A stretch of DNA of 64,000 bases, from NCBI RefSeq assembly GCF_027947595.1, contig NZ_CP116257.1, positions 1,240,001 to 1,304,000 on the forward strand. The letters are read 5' to 3'. The stretch is from Streptomyces lienomycini. GTDB taxonomy: Bacteria; Actinomycetota; Actinomycetes; Streptomycetales; Streptomycetaceae. How positions within the stretch are numbered: the first letter of the stretch is position 1; every line of letters begins with the position of its first letter. The notes under the pieces were generated by a model that was given only the letters and a program-made list of their open reading frames with translations, made no database searches and was not told the origin of the DNA. The translations under genes and the position numbers were made by a program. Positions 35,942 through 45,069 of the stretch are shown in pieces.

Positions 35942-35969
35942 TTGACTTAGACATTGTCTATTGTAGGAT
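35942..35969 (+). promoter_or_regulatory. Catalase promoter with Fur/CatR-type operator in the spacer
   Basis: -35 TTGACT (35942-35947), a 16-base spacer and -10 TAGGAT (35964-35969). Inside the spacer at 35948-35960 is TAGACA-T-TGTCTA, a perfect 6-1-6 palindrome of the size and shape of Fur/PerR boxes. A bound repressor would block RNA polymerase. Confidence 0.8.
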
Positions 35970-36025
35970 CGAGAACGGCTTTAGCCAAGGGACAGGTTTG
36001 CAGGATTGGGTGCAGGAGGCAGCAC

Positions 36026-37477
36026 GTGACGCAGGGACCGCTCACTACGGAGACAGGTGCTCCCGTAGCCGACAACCAGAACAGTGAGACCGCGGGCGTC
36101 GGCGGCCCCGTGCTCGTCCAGGACCAGCTCCTCCTGGAGAAGCTGGCGCACTTCAACCGGGAGCGCATCCCGGAGCGCGTCGTGCACGCCCGCGGCGCCG
36201 GCGCCTACGGCACCTTCACGGTCACCGCCGACGTCACCGGGTACACCCGGGCGGCGTTCCTCTCCGAGGTCGGCAAGGAGACGGAGACCTTCATCCGCTT
36301 CTCGACCGTGGCCGGCAACCTGGGCGCGGCGGACGCCGTCCGCGACCCGCGCGGCTTCTCGCTGAAGTTCTACACCGAAGAGGGCAACTACGACCTCGTC
36401 GGCAACAACACCCCGGTGTTCTTCATCAAGGACGCCGTCAAGTTCCCCGACTTCATCCACACCCAGAAGCGCGACCCCTACACGGGCTCGACCGAGATGG
36501 ACAACGTCTGGGACTTCTGGAGCCTGTCGCCGGAGTCGACGCACCAGGTGACCTGGTTGTTCGGCGACCGCGGCATCCCGGCGTCGTACCGCCACATGGA
36601 CGGCTTCGGCTCGCACACCTACCAGTGGAACAACGAGGCGGGCGACGCCTTCTGGGTCAAGTACCACTTCAAGACCGACCAGGGCGTCAAGAGCCTCACC
36701 CAGGCCGAGGCCGACCGGCTCGCCGGTGCGGACCCCGACTCCCATCAGCGCGACCTGCGTCGGGCCATCGAGCGCGGCGACTTCCCGTCCTGGACGGTCG
36801 GCGTGCAGATCATGCCCGTCGCGGAGGCGGCGACGTACCGCTTCAACCCGTTCGACCTGACCAAGGTCTGGCCGCACGCGGACTACCCGATCGTCTGGTT
36901 CGGCAAGCTGGAGCTCAACCGCAACCCGGAGAACGTCTTCGCCGAGGTCGAGCAGTCGATCTTCTCCCCGGCGCACTTCGTGCCCGGTATCGGCCCGTCC
37001 CCGGACAAGATGCTCCAGGGCCGCCTCTTCGCCTACGGCGACGCCCACCGCTACCGCGTCGGCATCAACGCCGACCAGCTCCCGGTGAACCGCCCGCACG
37101 CCACCGTGGCGCGCACCCACTCCCGTGACGGCCACCTGTACGACGGCCGCCACAAGGGCGCGAAGAACTACGAGCCGAACAGCTTCGGCGGACCGTTCCA
37201 GACGGACCGGGCCCTGTGGCAGCCGGTCGCGGTCTCCGGAGTCACCGGCGAGACCGAGGCGCCCTCGCACGCCGAGGACGACGACTTCGTCCAGGCGGGC
37301 AACCTGTACCGGCTGATGACGGACGAGGAGAGGGAGCGGCTGATCGGCAACCTGGCCGGCGCCCTCTCCGGCGTCTCGCGCGACGACATCGTCGAGCGCG
37401 CGATCGGCAACTTCCGTCAGGCCGACGGTGACTTCGGCAAGCGGCTGGAGGCCGCGGTCCAGGCCCTGCGCGGCTGA
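36026..37477 (+). CDS. Monofunctional heme catalase (clade 3, small subunit)
   Basis: A 483-residue catalase: distal His in [12 protein letters not shown], Asn in [13 protein letters not shown], and proximal Tyr heme ligand in [12 protein letters not shown]. It converts hydrogen peroxide to water and oxygen in the cytoplasm. Start GTG 36026 has AGGAGG 7 bases upstream. An upstream reading from 35954 lies in the promoter itself. Transcribed away from catR with the operator at 35948-35960, so peroxide-inducible expression is likely. Followed by a hairpin terminator. Confidence 0.95.
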   Translation: MTQGPLTTETGAPVADNQNSETAGVGGPVLVQDQLLLEKLAHFNRERIPERVVHARGAGAYGTFTVTADVTGYTRAAFLSEVGKETETFIRFSTVAGNLGAADAVRDPRGFSLKFYTEEGNYDLVGNNTPVFFIKDAVKFPDFIHTQKRDPYTGSTEMDNVWDFWSLSPESTHQVTWLFGDRGIPASYRHMDGFGSHTYQWNNEAGDAFWVKYHFKTDQGVKSLTQAEADRLAGADPDSHQRDLRRAIERGDFPSWTVGVQIMPVAEAATYRFNPFDLTKVWPHADYPIVWFGKLELNRNPENVFAEVEQSIFSPAHFVPGIGPSPDKMLQGRLFAYGDAHRYRVGINADQLPVNRPHATVARTHSRDGHLYDGRHKGAKNYEPNSFGGPFQTDRALWQPVAVSGVTGETEAPSHAEDDDFVQAGNLYRLMTDEERERLIGNLAGALSGVSRDDIVERAIGNFRQADGDFGKRLEAAVQALRG

Positions 37478-37507
37478 CATCCAGCACTGGACCGCTTGCC
37501 GTGGCGG

Positions 37508-37541
37508 CGGGCCGGATCCCCGGGAACGGGGGTCCGGCCCG
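37508..37541 (+). terminator. Catalase terminator hairpin
   Basis: A 14-bp stem with one G-T pair (37508-37521 with 37528-37541) and a 6-base loop, 30 bases after the catalase stop and before the convergent CBS gene. Confidence 0.75.
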
Positions 37542-37579
37542 TTGGTCGTGGCGCCCGTACGCCTCCTCGCTCCGGGCGC

Positions 37580-37987
37580 TCAGGCGGTCACCACCGGGGC
37601 GTTGTGCGCGGAGCGCGCCGGTGCCCAGCGGCGGATGATGTCGCGCACCGAGACGATGCCGGCGGGTTCACCGCCGTCCAGGACGATGAGGTGGCGGAAG
37701 CCGCCGTGCGCCATCGCGGCCGCCGCCTCCTCCACGGTCCAGGTCGGGGCCGCGAAGACGACGTCGGTGGTGGTGTGGCCGTGGGCGCGCTCGGTGTCCG
37801 GGTCCTGACCCCGGCCCACGGAGACGAGGACGTCGCGTTCGGTGAGGATGCCGATGCCGCCGGCGTCGGGGTCGTACACCACGGCGGCGCCGACGCGGCG
37901 GGCGGACATCAGGGCGGCGGCCTGACGGAGCGTGTGGGCGGGCCCGATGGTGAGGACGACCGTGCTCATGACTTCTCGGACGAGCAT
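37580..37987 (-). CDS. CBS-domain pair protein
   Basis: A 135-residue protein made of two CBS motifs: MLVREVMSTVVLTIGPAHTL with GIGILTERDVL, and TTDVVFAAPTWTVEEAAAAM with PAGIVSVRDII. Tandem CBS domains bind adenosine nucleotides as energy or redox sensors. Start ATG 37987 is favoured by GGAGGTGG about 11 bases upstream; in-frame ATGs at 38017 and 38029 would add only MNELMDHRQEVAPP. It lies on the same strand downstream of hisN. The target protein is unknown. Confidence 0.85.
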   Translation of the reverse strand: MLVREVMSTVVLTIGPAHTLRQAAALMSARRVGAAVVYDPDAGGIGILTERDVLVSVGRGQDPDTERAHGHTTTDVVFAAPTWTVEEAAAAMAHGGFRHLIVLDGGEPAGIVSVRDIIRRWAPARSAHNAPVVTA

Positions 37988-38119
37988 GGGTGGAGCCACC
38001 TCCTGCCGGTGATCCATGAGTTCGTTCATGGATTCACAAGTTCACAAGTGGGGGAGCTCTCAGAGTGGCAGGCAAAGCGCGGGTCAACAAGGGGGCGCGG
38101 AGAGTGATTCGGTGGGCGC

Positions 38120-38920
38120 TCAGTAGCGCTGGTTGAGATACCCGAGCAACTCGTCGTGGAGCCGGCCGTTCGACGCGGCCGCGTTGCCGCTGTGCGGGCC
38201 GGGGCGGCCGTCCAGGCCGGTGAAGGTGCCGCCGGCCTCCGTGACGATGATCGCGTTCGCGGCCATGTCCCACAGGGAGAGCTCCGGTTCGGCGCAGATG
38301 TCCACCGAGCCCTCGGCGACCATCATGTACGGCCAGAAGTCGCCGTACGCGCGCGTGCGCCACACCTCGCGGGTCAGGTCGAGGAAGCCGTCGAGGCGGC
38401 CCTGCTCCTCCCAGCCGCCGAGCGAGGAGTACGCGAACGAGGCGTCGGAGAGCGTGGAGACCTGGGAGACGTGGAGCCGCGAGGCGGAGGTCAGGCTGCG
38501 GCCGGTGAACGCGCCGTGGTCCTGCACCGCCCACCAGCGGCGGCCGAGCGCGGGGGCCGAGACGAGGCCGACGACCGGCTGGTAGCCGCCCTCCTGCGCC
38601 TCCATGAGGGAGATGAGGGTGGCCCAGACCGGGACGCCGCGCACGTAGTTCTTGGTGCCGTCGATCGGGTCGACGACCCAGCGGCGGGGGCCGTTGCCGG
38701 TCACGCCGAACTCCTCGCCGTGGACCGAGTCGCGGGGACGGGCCCGGGCGAGGTGGCCGCGGATGAGCTCCTCGGCGGCCTTGTCCGCCTCGCTCACCGG
38801 GGTCATGTCCGGCTTCGTCTCGACCTTCAGGTCGAGCGCCTTGAAGCGGTCCATCGTCGCGGCGTCGGCTGCGTCGGCGAGAACGTGGGCGAGGCGGAGG
38901 TCGTCGAGGTAATCGGGCAT
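38120..38920 (-). CDS. hisN: Histidinol-phosphatase, IMPase family (HisN)
   Basis: A 266-residue inositol-monophosphatase-fold enzyme with metal motifs GEEFG, WVVDPIDGTKNYVRG and SLWDMAANAIIVTEAGG. In actinobacteria this subfamily (with RxxGDFWPYMMVAEGSVD-type recognition) dephosphorylates histidinol phosphate in histidine synthesis; general inositol phosphatase is the alternative. Start ATG 38920. It is divergent from the TetR gene, with the CBS gene downstream. Confidence 0.85.
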   Translation of the reverse strand: MPDYLDDLRLAHVLADAADAATMDRFKALDLKVETKPDMTPVSEADKAAEELIRGHLARARPRDSVHGEEFGVTGNGPRRWVVDPIDGTKNYVRGVPVWATLISLMEAQEGGYQPVVGLVSAPALGRRWWAVQDHGAFTGRSLTSASRLHVSQVSTLSDASFAYSSLGGWEEQGRLDGFLDLTREVWRTRAYGDFWPYMMVAEGSVDICAEPELSLWDMAANAIIVTEAGGTFTGLDGRPGPHSGNAAASNGRLHDELLGYLNQRY

Positions 38921-39026
38921 GCCGTCACGCTATCTGCCACGGGTGCGACGGGGCTACCAGGGGTTTGACGGGCGTGGCGGACGCGGCGGGGTGGCCCGGG
39001 GCCCCGCACGGTGGGCGCGAGGACCC

Positions 39027-39055
39027 TTGACAGTGCCCCCGCGCCCGTCAAATCT
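39027..39055 (+). promoter_or_regulatory. TetR gene promoter with inverted repeat
   Basis: -35 TTGACA (39027-39032) and a weak -10 AAATCT (39050-39055) with a 17-base spacer. TTGAC (39027-39031) and GTCAA (39047-39051) form an inverted repeat with a 15-base centre that spans the promoter, a plausible autorepression site. Confidence 0.45.
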
Positions 39056-39089
39056 GGGCAGCACGTCGCTCTGCCCGAGGGAGGCGAGG

Positions 39090-39701
39090 GTGCCTGCAGC
39101 CCGGGAGTCCCTGCTCGACGCCGCCCGTACGGCGTTGGCACGCCGACCGTGGTCCGCCGTGCGGATGGTGGACGTGGCGGCGTCCGCCGGGGTGTCCCGG
39201 CAGACGCTGTACAACGAGTTCGGCAGCAAGGAGGGCCTCGCCAGGGCGCTCGTCCGGCGCGAGGCCGACGGCTACCTCGCCGGAGTGGAGCGCGCGCTCT
39301 CCGGGCCCAGCGACCCGCGCGACCGGCTCACCGCGACCGCCGAGTGGATGATGTCGGCGGCCCACGACAACGTGCTGGTCCGGGCCCTGCTCACCGGCTG
39401 CTGGAGCGAGCGGCTGCCCTCACCGGCCCTGGCGTCGGTGCCGTCCTCCTCCGCCGTGCCCGCCCAGCGACGGGCCGACGGTCCGCTGCCCTCGCCCGGT
39501 GACTTCGTGGGCCTCGTCCGCGACCGCGCCGTGGCCGTCCTGAACGGCGCGGGCCCGCTCCCGCCGCCGGACGCCGCCGAGTTGGCCCGCTCTTGCGAAC
39601 TGGCCGTGCGGCTCGCCCTGTCCTGTGTCGCGGCGCCGCCCGACGAGGGCGGGGTGGCGGACCTCCTGCGCACCGTCCTGCCGCGGCGGTCGACGGCGTA
39701 G
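39090..39701 (+). CDS. TetR family transcriptional regulator
   Basis: A 203-residue regulator. The helix-turn-helix MVDVAASAGVSRQTLYNEFGSKEGLARALV is near residues 25-55 (read in two blocks). The ligand-binding domain is Pro/Ala rich and unclassified. Start GTG 39090 has GGGAGG 6 bases upstream. It converges with the SMR exporter gene, stop to stop 13 bases apart, and may control it, but the ligand and targets are unknown. Confidence 0.88.
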   Translation: MPAARESLLDAARTALARRPWSAVRMVDVAASAGVSRQTLYNEFGSKEGLARALVRREADGYLAGVERALSGPSDPRDRLTATAEWMMSAAHDNVLVRALLTGCWSERLPSPALASVPSSSAVPAQRRADGPLPSPGDFVGLVRDRAVAVLNGAGPLPPPDAAELARSCELAVRLALSCVAAPPDEGGVADLLRTVLPRRSTA

Positions 39702-39714
39702 CGGCGCGCACGGC

Positions 39715-40038
39715 TCAGTGGGCCGAGCCCGACAGCTGCAGTCCGATCACGCCGATGATGACGAAGGAGATCGAGACGATCTTCAGGGTCGAGACCAGGT
39801 CGCCGAGGAAGATCATGCCGTAGATGGCGGTGCCCGCCGCGCCGATGCCGGTCCACACCGCGTACGCCGGACCGACGTCGAGTTTCTTCAGAGACATCGT
39901 CAGCAGGCCGAAGCTGCCCAGCGCGAAGGCGCAGAAGGCGACGGTGGGCCAGAGCCGGGTGAAGCCGTGTGACAGCTTCAGACAGACGGCGAAGCCGGTT
40001 TCGAGCACCCCGGCCACTATGACCAGCAGCCACGCCAT
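39715..40038 (-). CDS. SMR transporter, Gdx/SugE-type (guanidinium exporter subfamily)
   Basis: A 107-residue, four-helix small multidrug resistance protein. The conserved membrane Glu is in VAGVLETGFAVCLKLSHGFT, and YAVWTGIGAAGTAIYGMIFLGD is the second signature. KxSxGFTRL-PT and AYAVWTGIG are typical of the Gdx (guanidinium/proton antiporter) subgroup rather than QacE/EmrE. It acts as a dual-topology dimer. Start ATG 40038 has GGGAGGAC upstream. The upstream region holds 11-bp direct repeats. No clear guanidine riboswitch is visible. Confidence 0.88.
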   Translation of the reverse strand: MAWLLVIVAGVLETGFAVCLKLSHGFTRLWPTVAFCAFALGSFGLLTMSLKKLDVGPAYAVWTGIGAAGTAIYGMIFLGDLVSTLKIVSISFVIIGVIGLQLSGSAH

Positions 40039-40077
40039 GTCTCGTCCTCCCGTAGTCCCGTATCGCGACCGCTGCGT

Positions 40078-40110
40078 CGACCAGACGCCGACCAGACGTC
40101 GATCAGGCGT
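40078..40110. repeat. Three 11-bp direct repeats upstream of the SMR gene
   Basis: cgaccagacgc (40078-40088), cgaccagacgt (40089-40099) and cgatcaggcgt (40100-40110) lie end to end, one per helical turn, 40-72 bases upstream of the SMR start codon. Confidence 0.8.
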
Positions 40111-40255
40111 CGTCCGGTGCGTCGGCCTGTGCGTCGACCGGTGCCGGTCAGCGGCTTCGTCCGGCGGCGACCTCGTCCGGCTTTGCGCAGGCTTGGTTCC
40201 GGCTTGGTGCGATTATGCACTTACCGGCGGCACGCCACGGCAAACAACGCGGAGG

Positions 40256-41269
40256 TCAGTCGCCTTCCTTCCGCTCCCGCGTCGAGAGCAGCCGGCGCAG
40301 CGAGTACAGCCGTGCCGGGTCGGCGTGGCCCTCGGCGACCCAGGCGTCCAGCGCGCAGTCGGGCTCGTCGTGGCTGCACGCGCGCGGACAGCCCTCCGTG
40401 CCGGGCACCAGGTCGGGGAACGCGTTGATCACCCGCGACGGATCGATGTGCGCCAGCCCGAACGACCGTACGCCGGGGGTGTCGACGACCCAGCCCCCCT
40501 CCTCCGAGGAGAGCGGCAGGGCGAGGGCCGAGGTCGTGGTGTGCCGGCCGCGCCCCGTCACCGCGTTGACATGCCCCGTCACCCGGCGGCGGTCCTCCGG
40601 CACCAGGGTGTTGACCAGGGTCGTCTTGCCGACGCCGGAATGGCCGACGAAGGCCGTGATCCTCCCGTCCAGGTGCTCGCGCACGAGGTCGGCCGCGGCG
40701 CCGTTCTCCAGCTCCTCCCGGCTGGTGACCACGTACGGGATGTCCAACGAGCCGTACAGCTCCAGGAGTTCGTCCGGCGGTGCGAGGTCGGACTTGGTCA
40801 TGACGAGCAGCGGGGTGAGGCCGCCGTCGAACGCCGCGACCAGGCAGCGGTCGATGAGGCGGGGGCGCGGCTCCGGGTCGGCCAGGGCGGTGACGACGGC
40901 GAGCTGGTCGGCGTTGGCGACGACCACGCGCTCGTAGGGGTCGTCGTCGTCCGCCGTGCGGCGCAGGACGGAGGTGCGCTCCTCGATGCGGACGATGCGC
41001 GCGAGGGTGTCCTTCCTGCCGGTCAGGTCGCCGACCAGGGCCACCCGGTCGCCGACGACCGCGGCCTTGCGGCCCAGTTCACGGGCCTTCATCGCCATGA
41101 CGATCCGGTCCTCGACCAGGCAGGTCAGCCGGCCCCGGTCCACCGTGAGGACCAGGCCCTCCGCGGCGTCCTCGTGTTTGGGCCGGATGTGGGTGCGCGG
41201 CCGGTTGCCCTTGCGGTTCGGGCGGGTGCGGATGTCGTCCTCGTCGGTGTGCTTGCCGTAGCGCCGCAT
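40256..41269 (-). CDS. rsgA: Ribosome small-subunit biogenesis GTPase RsgA
   Basis: A 337-residue circularly permuted GTPase. An OB-fold domain is at about residues 38-105. The G4 motif TKSD (158-161) precedes G1 GHSGVGKTT (209-217), and G3 is DTPG. A C-terminal zinc knuckle (CPRACSHDEPDC) completes the RsgA architecture. It works in late 30S maturation and GTP hydrolysis is stimulated by the small subunit. The basic N-terminal extension (RTRPNRKGNRPRTHIRPKHE) fits rRNA binding. Start ATG 41269 is 12 bases after the aroA stop, so it is in an operon with aroA. Confidence 0.95.
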   Translation of the reverse strand: MRRYGKHTDEDDIRTRPNRKGNRPRTHIRPKHEDAAEGLVLTVDRGRLTCLVEDRIVMAMKARELGRKAAVVGDRVALVGDLTGRKDTLARIVRIEERTSVLRRTADDDDPYERVVVANADQLAVVTALADPEPRPRLIDRCLVAAFDGGLTPLLVMTKSDLAPPDELLELYGSLDIPYVVTSREELENGAAADLVREHLDGRITAFVGHSGVGKTTLVNTLVPEDRRRVTGHVNAVTGRGRHTTTSALALPLSSEEGGWVVDTPGVRSFGLAHIDPSRVINAFPDLVPGTEGCPRACSHDEPDCALDAWVAEGHADPARLYSLRRLLSTRERKEGD

Positions 41270-41281
41270 GGCGAACCGTCC

Positions 41282-42598
41282 CTAAACCCCGAGCATCCCG
41301 GTCCAGAGGTCGGGGAAGTCGGGCAGGGTCTTCGCCGTCGTCGCCACGTTCTCGATCTCCACTCCCTCCACCCCGAGGCCGATGACGGCGCCGGCGGTGG
41401 CCATGCGGTGGTCCTCGTAGGTGTGGAAGACACCGCCGTGCAGACGGCTCGGGCGGATGTGCAGGCCGTCGGCGGTCTCGGTGACGTCGCCGCCGAGTTC
41501 GTTGATCTCCTTGGTGAGCGCCGCCAGCCGGTCCGTCTCGTGCAGCCGCAGGTGGGCCACGCCGCGCAGGGTCGAGGGGGAGTCCGCCAGGGCGGCGACG
41601 GCCGCGATGCCCGGGGCCAGCTCGCCGACCTCGCCGAGGTCGACGTCGATGCCGTGGACCGCGCCCGAACCGGTGAGGACGAGCCCGTACTCCGTCAGTT
41701 CGCAGGAGCCGCCCATCTCGGTGAAGATCTCGCGCAGCCGGTCACCGGGCTGGGTGGTGCGGGACGGCCAGTCGGGAATCACGACCTTGCCGCCGGTGAC
41801 CAGGGCCGCCGCCAGGAACGGCTGGGCGTTGGACAGGTCCGGCTCGATCGTCAGGTCCCGGCCGAGCAGCGCACCCGGTGTCACCCGCCAGACGTTCGGT
41901 TCGCCGCCGGACTCGGGGGTGTCGACCTGGGCGCCGACCGAGCGCAGCATGTCGACGGTCATGCGGATGTGCGGCACGGAAGGCAGCGCGGAACCGGTGT
42001 GGCGGACCTCGACCCCCTGGTTGAACCGCGGCCCGGACAGCAGCAGCGCGCTGACGAACTGGGAGGACGACGACGCGTCGATCTCGACCGCCCCGCCCTC
42101 CAGGGCACCGCCGCCGTGCACGGTCAGCGGCAGCGCGCCGCGCCCGTCGTCGTCGACGCGGGCGCCCAGGGTGCGCAGCGCGTCGATCACGCCGTGCAGC
42201 GGACGCTCGTACGAACGCGGGTCGCCGTCGAAGCGGACGGCGCCGTCGGCGAGCGTGGCGACCGGCGGCAGGAAGCGCATGACCGTGCCCGCGTTGCCGA
42301 CGTCGACCGTGGCGGGGCCGCGCAGCCCCGCCGGGATGACCCGCCAGAACTCGCCGGTGCCCTCCGGACCGACGCCCTCCTCGATCTCGACGCCCATCGC
42401 GCGCAGCGCCTGAGCCATCAGCAGCGTGTCGCGGGAGCGCAGCGGGCGGCGCAGCCAGCCGGGCTCGGAGGCGAGGGCGGCCAGCACCAGGGCCCGGTTC
42501 GTGACCGACTTGGATCCGGGCACGTGGACGGTCGCGTCGACGGCGCCGCTCGCGTGCGGTGCGGGCCAGAGGGCGGTGTGCGCGGGGTTCACGGTCAT
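41282..42598 (-). CDS. aroA: 3-phosphoshikimate 1-carboxyvinyltransferase (EPSP synthase)
   Basis: A 438-residue EPSP synthase: [18 protein letters not shown] at the N-terminus, [11 protein letters not shown] (the NAGTxxR motif), [23 protein letters not shown] and the [10 protein letters not shown] motif. It joins shikimate 3-phosphate and PEP on the path to chorismate. Start ATG 42598 has GTGGG upstream; further in-frame codons to 42670 look non-conserved. Followed by rsgA. Length and motifs are normal. Confidence 0.96.
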   Translation of the reverse strand: MTVNPAHTALWPAPHASGAVDATVHVPGSKSVTNRALVLAALASEPGWLRRPLRSRDTLLMAQALRAMGVEIEEGVGPEGTGEFWRVIPAGLRGPATVDVGNAGTVMRFLPPVATLADGAVRFDGDPRSYERPLHGVIDALRTLGARVDDDGRGALPLTVHGGGALEGGAVEIDASSSSQFVSALLLSGPRFNQGVEVRHTGSALPSVPHIRMTVDMLRSVGAQVDTPESGGEPNVWRVTPGALLGRDLTIEPDLSNAQPFLAAALVTGGKVVIPDWPSRTTQPGDRLREIFTEMGGSCELTEYGLVLTGSGAVHGIDVDLGEVGELAPGIAAVAALADSPSTLRGVAHLRLHETDRLAALTKEINELGGDVTETADGLHIRPSRLHGGVFHTYEDHRMATAGAVIGLGVEGVEIENVATTAKTLPDFPDLWTGMLGV

Positions 42599-42730
42599 GG
42601 AGCCCACTTTAATGGCTGAGGACGATCGGAGATCTTGATCAAAAGCGGCGAAACCTGACCGAAAACGCAACAGTGCACTTGCCGTGCATATATGCGGAGC
42701 CTTGGGAGGCGAGTGGGCGCCCGCCGGGCC

Positions 42731-43453
42731 TCACAGCTCCAGCAGCCAGCGCCCTCCGCCGATCAGCGAGCACAGCGACACCGCGTGGAACAGGAAGAAC
42801 CACACCCCCGCCGGCGCGTGCGTCAGCCGTGCCAGCTGGTCGGCGTCCGAGTCGCCGGCGCCGCCCCGCGACCGCTTGGCCTGCAGCTCGAACGCCGGGC
42901 GCACCCCGCCGAGCAGCAGGAACCACACCACCGCGTACGCGAACGCCGCCTGCACCTGGGGCCCGGCCAGCCACGACACCAGGACGAACGTGGCGCCGGT
43001 GACCACCACCGTCAGCACCCCGTACGCGTTGCGGACCATCACCAGCAGCGCCACCAGCAGCGCCGTCGCCAGCCACAGCAGCAGGGTGATGCGCCCCGCG
43101 GCCAGCAGCGCGGCGCCGCCGAGGCCGAGCAGCGGCGGAGCGGTGTAACCGGCCACCGCCGTGAGGATCATGCCGAGACCGTGCGGCTTGCCCCGGCTCA
43201 CCGTCAGGCCGCTGGTGTCCGAGTGCAGGGTGATCCCGGTCAGGGTGCGGCCGGTCAGCAGGGCCACCAAACCGTGCCCGCCCTCGTGGGCGATGGTGAT
43301 CGCGTTGCGCGCTATCCGCCACGACCCGCGCGTCGCGACGACGGCGAGCGCGGCCACCAGGGTCGCGACCACCACCCACAGGTCGGGATCGGGCTGGGTG
43401 CCGGAGACCTCGTCCCACAGGGAGGTGAGCGAGGCCGATGCGAGGTGGTCCAT
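42731..43453 (-). CDS. M50-family membrane metallopeptidase-like protein
   Basis: A 240-residue protein with about six hydrophobic helices. The zinc motif HEGGHGLVALLTG lies in the first third, and a possible third ligand is near the later NAYG region. HExxH within a membrane helix and a following GLTVSRG strand match the peptidase M50-like family of actinobacteria. Start ATG 43453 is chosen because the extra residues to 43501 overlap the opposite promoter. Divergent from the SRAP gene. The substrate (regulated intramembrane cleavage?) is unknown. Confidence 0.82.
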   Translation of the reverse strand: MDHLASASLTSLWDEVSGTQPDPDLWVVVATLVAALAVVATRGSWRIARNAITIAHEGGHGLVALLTGRTLTGITLHSDTSGLTVSRGKPHGLGMILTAVAGYTAPPLLGLGGAALLAAGRITLLLWLATALLVALLVMVRNAYGVLTVVVTGATFVLVSWLAGPQVQAAFAYAVVWFLLLGGVRPAFELQAKRSRGGAGDSDADQLARLTHAPAGVWFFLFHAVSLCSLIGGGRWLLEL

Positions 43454-43503
43454 GTTCGGGGAGGGCTCCTCGTTGACGCGTGGGGTCTGGCAGTGTGGCA
43501 CGT

Positions 43504-44319
43504 ATGTGCGGACGGTATGCGGCGAGTCGTGGACCCGAGGATCTCGCGGGAATCTTCGAGATCGAGAAGTGGGAGCCCGAGGAGAGCTTGGACCCCGACT
43601 ACAACGTGGCCCCCACGAAGGAGGTCTACGCCGTCCTGGACCGCCCCCTGAAGGACGTCGAGGACCCGAAGCCGGTTCGCCAGCTGCGGAAACTGAAGTG
43701 GGGTCTCGTCCCCTCCTGGTCCAGGACGCCCGAGGGCGGGGCCCGGATGATCAACGCCCGCGCGGAGACCGTCCACGAGAAGCCCTCCTACCGCCGCGCC
43801 TTCGCCACCCGGCGCTGCATCCTGCCCGCCGACGGCTACTACGAGTGGGTCACCGGCACGCAGGAGCGGGACCTGGAGGTCGAGGGACGCAGGAAGCGGC
43901 CCCGCAAGCAGCCGTACTTCGTGACCCCCGCCGACGGCTCCGTGTTCGCCATGGCCGGGCTCTACGAGTTCTGGCGGGACAAGACGCTGCCGGACGACCA
44001 CCCGCAGGCCTGGTGGGTGACGTGCTCCGTGATCACCACCGAGGCCGAGACCGCGCCGCTCGCCGTCGCCCCGGCCGACGGCCCGCACGCGCTGGCCGAC
44101 ATCCACCCCCGGATGCCCCTGATGCTGACGCCGGACCGCTGGGACGACTGGCTCGACCCGGCGCGCACCGACCCCGACGAGCTGACCTCCCTGCTGGCGC
44201 CCCCGCCCGCCGGGCTGATGCGGGCCTTCCCCGTCCCCACGGCCGTGAGCAACGTCCGCAACAACGGGCCGGAGCTGCTCAAGGAGCTGGAGGCACCCGA
44301 AGAGGGCACACTCTTCTGA
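43504..44319 (+). CDS. SRAP domain protein (HMCES/YedK type)
   Basis: A 271-residue SOS-response-associated peptidase. Cys2 in MCGRYA becomes the N-terminal catalytic residue after Met removal. INARAET supplies Asn and Glu, and ADIHPRMP the His. The family forms a thiazolidine crosslink with abasic sites in single-stranded DNA, protecting forks. Start ATG 43504 is fixed by the need for Cys2. The alpha/beta hydrolase gene begins 1 base after the stop. Confidence 0.95.
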   Translation: MCGRYAASRGPEDLAGIFEIEKWEPEESLDPDYNVAPTKEVYAVLDRPLKDVEDPKPVRQLRKLKWGLVPSWSRTPEGGARMINARAETVHEKPSYRRAFATRRCILPADGYYEWVTGTQERDLEVEGRRKRPRKQPYFVTPADGSVFAMAGLYEFWRDKTLPDDHPQAWWVTCSVITTEAETAPLAVAPADGPHALADIHPRMPLMLTPDRWDDWLDPARTDPDELTSLLAPPPAGLMRAFPVPTAVSNVRNNGPELLKELEAPEEGTLF

Positions 44320-44320
44320 C

Positions 44321-44977
44321 GTGACGGATGCGACAGAGGTTGTGACAGAGCCGGTCGAGACGGATGCGGGCCCCGCCCGGATCACCTGGCACGCGGCGGT
44401 GCGGCCCCGCCTCGTCCTCGCCGTGAGCCACGGCGCCGGCGGCGGCGTCGAGGCACGCGACCTGAAGGCGCTGGCGGCCGCCCTGCCGGCCCACGGGGTG
44501 AGCGTCGCCCTCGTCGAGCAGCCCTGGCGGGTGGCCGGCAAGAAGCTGGCGCCCGCGCCGAAGACCCTGGACACCGGCTGGCGGGGCGTCTGGCCCGCGC
44601 TCACCGCCCCCGGCCTGCCGGTGGTCTCCGGCGGCCGCAGCGCCGGCGCCCGCGTCGCCTGCCGCACCGCACGCGAACTGGGCGCCCGTGCCGTCCTCGC
44701 CCTGAGCTTCCCGCTGCACCCGCCGGGCAAGCCGGAGAAGTCCCGCGCCGACGAGCTGCTCGGGGCCGGCGTGCCCACCCTCGTCGTCCAGGGCGGAAAC
44801 GACCCGTTCGGCAGGCCCGAGGAGTTCCCCGAGGCTCCCCGCGGCACGTACGAGCTGATCGAGGTGCCGTACGCCGACCACGGCTTCGCCGTGCCCAAAC
44901 GGGCGGACACCACCCAGGAGAGGGCACTGGAGACGATCACCGGCGGTGTCGCCCGGTGGGCCGGCTCACTCGACTGA
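44321..44977 (+). CDS. Alpha/beta hydrolase family protein
   Basis: A 218-residue single-domain alpha/beta hydrolase: VLAVSHGAGGGVEARDL (oxyanion region), VVSGGRSAGARVACR (nucleophile Ser), LVVQGGNDPFG (Asp) and PYADHGFAVPKR (His). It resembles the dienelactone hydrolase/KANL3-Tex30-like group. Start GTG 44321 follows the SRAP stop by 1 base, so it is coupled to it. The substrate cannot be named. The gene ends just before the sigma-R promoter of sigR. Confidence 0.87.
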   Translation: MTDATEVVTEPVETDAGPARITWHAAVRPRLVLAVSHGAGGGVEARDLKALAAALPAHGVSVALVEQPWRVAGKKLAPAPKTLDTGWRGVWPALTAPGLPVVSGGRSAGARVACRTARELGARAVLALSFPLHPPGKPEKSRADELLGAGVPTLVVQGGNDPFGRPEEFPEAPRGTYELIEVPYADHGFAVPKRADTTQERALETITGGVARWAGSLD

Positions 44978-44984
44978 ACGGCCG

Positions 44985-45010
44985 GGAATGACCGGCGGGC
45001 GGTCACTGTT
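44985..45010 (+). promoter_or_regulatory. Sigma-R-dependent promoter of sigR (sigRp2 type)
   Basis: GGAAT (44985-44989), 18 bases, GTT (45008-45010): the exact sigma-R consensus. The start point should be near 45017. It begins 8 bases after the hydrolase stop and matches the autoregulated second promoter described for S. coelicolor sigR. Confidence 0.88.
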
Positions 45011-45069
45011 GTGCCGGACATACGTTGCTGAGAATCAGCACCGACGCCGTAGGAGAGGAAGTCCGCCGC

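Noticed and set aside
36000..37480. Long antisense frame opposite the catalase gene.
   Set aside because: Same length as the catalase, no domain and no ribosome site; a codon-bias artefact.
39973..40256. Possible guanidine riboswitch before the Gdx-type SMR gene (several ACGA motifs).
   Set aside because: The ACGA motifs do not sit in paired tandem stems as in guanidine-II, and the partial CCGGACGAGG match lacks the rest of guanidine-III. A covariance search is needed to settle it.
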